Below are positions 59,874-64,000 of a stretch of DNA of 64,000 nucleotides, piece after piece. The stretch spans positions 14,338,663 to 14,402,662 of the forward strand of contig CM022949.1 of NCBI GenBank assembly GCA_012931725.1. Direction: 5' to 3'. This DNA comes from Litsea cubeba. Lineage: Eukaryota; Streptophyta; Magnoliopsida; Laurales; Lauraceae. Made by a program: the position numbers and the translations under genes. The notes beneath the pieces were generated by a model. The model worked only from the letters and a program-made list of their open reading frames with translations. It made no database searches and was not told where the DNA came from. Each line of letters opens with the position of its first letter. Within the stretch, counting starts at the first letter, position 1.

Positions 59874-60960
59874 GTGAGTATGGTTTCTTCTTAATGTCCT
59901 AGTATAATGTTGCTTGATTAGATATATTTGCTGCCTTTTTCTTTTGTTCTATTGATGAAAACCTTGTAGGTATGTCCCTAGGTCTTCTTGGTTAGGTATC
60001 ACTATGTGTATCTTATTATTAGGGATTAGTAAGATTTGGTGCAAGGTACATGTATGATGCAAAATGATTGTTCAACAGACTAAATAGCTCTGCGTCATCT
60101 TTTCTTTCTCTAAGCCAAATCAGTCCGATCAGAGATGTATCTTGGATCCTAATTTATCATGGTAGAAGGTTGGATCTGCAGTGGAAACTTGTAAAAAAGA
60201 AACCCGCAGAGGGGGGATACACTGTATCTGAATTCTGAATGGTCTTGATAATTTCTCATTCAAAGAATTTTAAACTCGTCACTAAATTATAATCCATTCT
60301 GAATGGTTTGGTGATCAGGGATTGAGCAAATATTCTAATCCATCTGTCAATTGAAGAACTAAAGAAAGAATATGTGCTATTGGTTTTTCATGTCCTTGAA
60401 GAATTAACTCAGTTGAATTAGTCAGGAAGCAGATTGTATTGAGTTCTACACGGGGGCTCTCTTACTTGCATGATCATTGTGCGATGTGAAAGCTGCTATA
60501 ATAATATGGTATGACTCTTGTGTGGGGAACTTTTTTTTATTTTTTTATCTTACATAGTTGTGTGAATGGTGGGTTTCTGACTTGAACCCTTGAACACTTG
60601 AACCAACAACAATAAGAACAAAAGAGAAATGCTAAGTTGGCCTAAAGCCAGAGAGTACCCACCCAGGTAGCTATCTCTGAGTGGGACTGTTGGGTGTGGG
60701 TGTGCTATCCACAGCATCCACCCTGTGATTCCAAGCAGAACATTTCAGCTTATATCAATACCTTTGTTTGAGTGAATGAGTGACTTTTCTAGGGGATGGT
60801 TGAGGGAAAATGTTTCAGGAAGATACCAGTCCACAAAAACATCATTGAATTGTAATAATGACAGGTGAGCACCTGAGCATATCCTTTGTTGGCACCCTTG
60901 CACAGATATGACCATTTAAAAGGATATCTTTTTTGTGCTCAAGGCTCAAGCATTCCTTGC
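59874..60960. other. Intron-like captured sequence, no gene seen
   Basis: Begins with the splice donor GTGAGT. It may be intron of the captured Deg gene. No coding region recognised. Confidence 0.5.
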
Positions 60961-61081
60961 TCTCACAAATGGGTGCATCAGTAATCTGTATATCCAATAT
61001 GATGCACATGATGGGATAATTTCTCCCATTTGGTACTAACACCTACATGTTAACTATGGTCCATGAGCATTTTTCCATGTT
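60961..61081. repeat. Internal direct repeat, copy 2
   Basis: See the partner at 57491-57611. Confidence 0.75.
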
Positions 61082-61234
61082 TCTTTCCTGCTAACCATAG
61101 GTCCATAGCTGAACTTTGTACTAACACTACGAAATTTATTAGGAGGTGAATCACTTGCCATGGCCTTCTTTCTGTCAAGAATCTGCTGATTTTTTATTGT
61201 AAATCTTCTTCCTTGTTTTACCAGTGAAATCCAG

Positions 61235-61582
61235 GTGACATTTGGTCAGGGGCTGAAGGTGGTGCTGTTAAGGTATGGCCTTGGGAGTCAAGAAAAATCT
61301 CTCAATCAGACACAAGAAGAAAGGCACATGGCTGCTTTAAAAATGAAGAGAGCATGTATTGACCTTAGGAACCAGGTCACTGTGAATGGAGTGTGCCAGT
61401 TATCATCTTCAGATGTAAAACATTTGTTTTCTGGTAATACTCGAGCAAAATCGTGGGGTGTTGACTTTCAAGATGGAGTCAGCACGGTGATAGACACCAA
61501 GGATAAGGAGAAGTCGGGGGATTCTGGGAAGCCATTGAAGCAAGGATGGGAAGAAGGAAAGAAGAGAGGAAAAGGGTCATAG
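61235..61582 (+). pseudogene. Unrecognised frame inside the CACTA element
   Basis: 115 codons after an acceptor-like TTTTACCAG (ending about 61224). The frame is Lys/Gly/Ser-rich towards the end (KDKEKSGDSGKPLKQGWEEG) with a more protein-like middle (MAALKMKRACIDLRNQVTVN). It could be a third captured gene fragment or part of an element protein. I do not recognise it, and coding status is open. Confidence 0.3.
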
Positions 61583-61869
61583 AAGTAGAGAGAAAGAATT
61601 GGAAGGGCTAAGATTGATTTATTGGAGGGCTTCTTCCAACAAAAAAGACAAACTTGGCAACTCTTTGATTTTTTATTTCTTTTAGAAATGAAGTGGATTA
61701 ACCTTCTCAGAAAGTTGTGGGTTCATTTTGTGTTATATATTTATGTATTTTTAAATATTGTAAATTGTAAATTTAAATTCAAGCTAGTATATTGATTTTT
61801 AAAATAAACAAACTGATGATGTGTGATATTAATGTGTAGATGTGAATGCTATAATTTAAGGGTTTTAAT

Positions 61870-62545
61870 TTTTTTTTGTGATCTAAAAACTGAATTTAAT
61901 GGCAAATAAAAAAATATTTTTTCGTTAATTACTTACAAGTATGTTCCTACAGAGTCGATTGGAGACAAAAAAAAATCGTCATCTACTGATACTTTCTTAG
62001 ACAAATTATTTTCATCTTCATTTATATTAAACAAGACAAAATTATTTCGTCTCTATTTATAATATTTATGACAAAATATTTTTGTCTCTAATTTCATCCT
62101 CTAATGATAAAATATTTTATCGTTAATTACTTATAAGTATGTTCCCACAGAGTCGATTAGAGACAAAAAAAAATCGTCATCCACTGGTAGTTTCTTTGAC
62201 AAATTTTTTTCATCTTTTCCTTTATATTAAACGCGATAAAATTATTTCGTCTCTATTTATTATATTTATTACAAAATATATTTGTCTCTAATTTCTTCCT
62301 TTAATGAAAAAATATTTTGTCACTAATTACGTACAAGTATGTTCCCAACAGAGTGTATTGGAGACAAAGAAATTCGTCATAAATTTATCTTTTTCAATGA
62401 CGAATTGTTTTTTTTTGTCTCCAATACCTTCTAGCGATAAGGCTTTGGCAACAAAACGGGTGACGAAAAATCTTCATCTTAATTAGTTTCGGTGATGAAA
62501 TGTGTACATTTTGGGACAAATATGTGTTGTCCTTAAACCCCAAAT
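61870..62545. repeat. Right subterminal repeats of the CACTA element
   Basis: Three units of about 190 bases containing TACAAGTATGTTCCCACAGAG, GGAGACAAA and ATCGTCAT, related to the left repeats by their GACAAA/CGTCA motifs in inverted sense. Confidence 0.8.
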
Positions 62546-62556
62546 TTCTTTTAGTG

Positions 62557-62771
62557 CGACTCGGCACAATACTCACAAAGGATCTCTCAAGGAATTCTCA
62601 ATTCTTTGGATTGGAGAGAGGTCAGGGTCAGTTCTATGGTTGCAAGAGTAAGTATATATAAGCTCTAGGATCGTGCAAGGGCTTCTCAATTCGTATATGG
62701 CACATATAGACAGTGCAGAGTAAATAGGAATAAGTTTTCAATTCTCGTAGAAAGGATTTGCGAAGGTCGCT
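62557..62771. repeat. Duplicated intergenic segment (copy 2, right part)
   Basis: Continues the duplicated segment after the CACTA element. Matches 18155-18338. Confidence 0.8.
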
Positions 62772-63464
62772 TGTAACGCCCCAATTCCGAATATAGAATT
62801 TACCGCCAAGGTACCCGGATGTGGCGCTCTACTTCCCGAATAGACCGGAAACTTTTAGGATCATAGGTCCGCAGTGAGGTGCGAATTGAAACTTTTTAAC
62901 AACAGTTAAATGCAAAAGCAAATAGAAAATAGTAGAAGCAATATATCATCTAAGCAATGAGGTATCGGTCTCATAAAGCAAGTAAAGGCATAGCATAAGT
63001 CCATCTAGTCTCCAAGTGGAAATATAGTATGGATGCGTATCTAGATAAATTTCCCCCAATCTCACCACAAATGACAATTAGAAAACCCCAAAAGAATATC
63101 AATCAATCACCATGACAGGCTCTCTGTCCTTCAGTGCCACCTCTGGGTCATTCGGGCCCCACCCATACTCATCTACCGCTGGCGCCTCGAAGAATGCCTC
63201 ACCCTCGGGGATGGGTCGGCAATGATACCTAAGCACCAAACATGATGGTTTAGATCCAAAGGATCGAACATCACAATATACAAGTAACATAGTATGGATG
63301 CAACAAAAGGGAATAAGAACAGTAATATGATTAATTGAGTAACAAATGTACAATACTAGGCAATCGTGCACAAGTATATCAATAAGGATCAATATAAAGT
63401 AAGCAAGCTAAATAACCATCTAAGCTATGAGGAACATTTACACATTATGTCACCATGGGATATT
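62772..63464 (-). mobile_element. Tekay/Del-like LTR fragment
   Basis: Begins TGTAACGCCCCAATTCC at the same insertion point as the LTR at 18339. Broken at about 63464, where a SIRE-like LTR piece joins. Confidence 0.65.
63099..63248 (-). CDS. Acidic peptide frame encoded inside the LTR (copy 3)
   Basis: Minus strand, ending at TGA near 63099. It reads LVLRYHCRPIPEGEAFFEAP, then AVDEYGWGPNDPEV. It is the intact counterpart of the frame at 316-429 and of the shifted one near 18702-18790. The upstream TTAG/GTATCA region could be a splice acceptor. Function unknown. Confidence 0.4.
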   Translation of the reverse strand, partial: PSCLVLRYHCRPIPEGEAFFEAPAVDEYGWGPNDPEVALKDREPVMVID

Positions 63465-63650
63465 ATGTAACTATAGTCCTTAGGTAGTGGTTATATAGGG
63501 AGGAATCTGTGAGTGTCTTATAATTACGAGATTCATAATGCTTGATTGCAGATCCAGTTTGATCCATGGTTTTCACTTAGTTTGAGTTTTCCATATTATA
63601 TCTCGTGTTCTTGTGGTTGTGGTGTGCTTTTTCGTTACCGTATCCATAGC
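63465..63650 (+). mobile_element. SIRE-like LTR fragment
   Basis: Matches 38440-38640 (TAACTATAGTCCT, GAATCTGTGAGTGTCTT, CGTTACCGTATCCATA). The junction with the small-gene sequence is the same as at gene D, so this piece was duplicated together with gene F. Confidence 0.75.
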
Positions 63651-63920
63651 AGAGATGGAAAATGTTATAACGCACCCAAATCCAGTTCGTCAAACAACTT
63701 CGATAACAGAGGCAACCTTGTAAGCATTCAATTGGAGGGTGTGAGCGGTGGCAACGTCAGGGTGCGTAATTGAAGAAAATCACTATCGGCTAGGATGAGA
63801 AGGGGGTGTCACCTTCTATCTTATCCTATTCTTCTCAATGTATACATGCTCTTATGTTTTTGTTTATTTAATGTACTCGTTCTGCTTCAGGGTCTGTATT
63901 CCCTGAAATAAATAAATAAA
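63651..63920 (+). pseudogene. Small Asn/Gly-rich gene copy F (type 2), 3' part only
   Basis: Encodes NAPKSSSSNNFDNRGN, then VSIQLEGVSGGNVRVRN, before TGA (63771-63773), followed by the family 3' flank with CCCTGAAATAAATAAATAAA near 63900-63920. Promoter, start and first half of the coding exon are missing, as in the 3' part of D. A longer frame that starts at 63546 reads through the LTR piece and is not natural. Confidence 0.7.
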
Positions 63921-64000
63921 TAAAAATGGTTACTTTATCTTGTGTTCACTACTTATTCTGAGACTATTCACTCGCTATTCTGGGACTCATTTTTGGAGAA
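63921..64000. repeat. Start of a further duplicated block
   Basis: GTTCACTACTTATTCTGAG followed by CTCATTTTTGGAGAA matches 38915-38970, the sequence that leads to a type 1 gene in block 3. The window ends here. Confidence 0.75.

Larger units (their letters stand above)
52504..62556. mobile_element. 10-kb non-autonomous CACTA element with captured gene pieces
   Basis: 10053 bp with the 3-bp duplication CGA (52501-52503 and 62557-62559). The empty site is at 18147-18157 (CAGCGACTCGG). Terminal inverted repeats are CACTACAAGAAAT and, on the right (reverse strand), CACTAAAAGAAAT, 12 of 13 matching. Subterminal CGTC-containing repeats lie at both ends. No TNPA/TNPD-type transposase was recognised. 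The middle holds a promoter/leader-like CT-rich stretch, a WD40 gene fragment, a Deg-protease exon and one unrecognised frame. Confidence 0.9.

Overview
This window is nuclear DNA of a flowering plant. The evidence is the mobile-element mix (Ty1/copia of Tork and SIRE type, Tat- and Tekay-like Ty3/gypsy, CACTA, hAT, PIF/Harbinger, Mutator-like MITE, Helitrons), plant-type introns and AT-rich spacers. The species cannot be told from the sequence. There is no long intact host gene. Most of the 64 kb is nested mobile elements set in a segment that has itself been duplicated several times. All boundaries, repeats and spliced models below were read by eye; no alignment or database search was run. 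LAYOUT. 1-3539: cut-off Tekay/Del-like LTR, minus strand. 3540-10390: duplicated block holding a gag-only Ty3/gypsy element (4059-8890, TSD TATAC) and small gene A. 10391-14269: duplicated spacer, two adjacent Helitrons and a third Helitron end. 14600-15500: small gene B. 16370-19195: duplicated spacer ending in a Tekay-like LTR piece. 19196-21193: second block with small gene C. 21194-26865: recent Tork-like copia element (TSD GCCAC). 26871-30749: duplicated spacer, a hairpin MITE and a PIF/Harbinger element. 30755-33580: 2.8-kb solo LTR. 33914-38893: small gene D, split by a decayed SIRE-like element. 38894-41113: third block with small gene E. 41114-50640: mostly non-coding, with an AT-rich periodic tract, a SINE candidate, a hAT element and a copia solo LTR. 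50640-63464: duplicate of the 16.9-19 kb segment, into which a 10-kb CACTA element carrying captured host-gene pieces and a Mutator-like MITE inserted. 63465-64000: gene F remnant and the start of another block. MAIN RESULT. Six copies of a small gene family (A, C, E = type 1; B, D, F = type 2) lie hidden between the elements. Each full copy has a conserved promoter box plus TATA box, a candidate intron of about 330-360 bp directly after the start codon, one coding exon and AATAAA-type polyadenylation signals. The products would be Asn/Gly-rich peptides of 66-69 residues sharing the core TNNF[ND]..GN.A..Q.QGV[NS]GG. I do not recognise the family. The coding exons lack a suitable start codon of their own, so an ATG-to-stop scan misses or misreads them. 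HOW THE PARTS RELATE. Several insertions can be compared with an empty copy of the same site elsewhere in the window, giving exact boundaries and a relative order: Tekay-like LTR first, then segmental duplication, then the CACTA element and the MITE in one duplicate. The gypsy and copia elements struck single block copies, the copia element just upstream of gene C.
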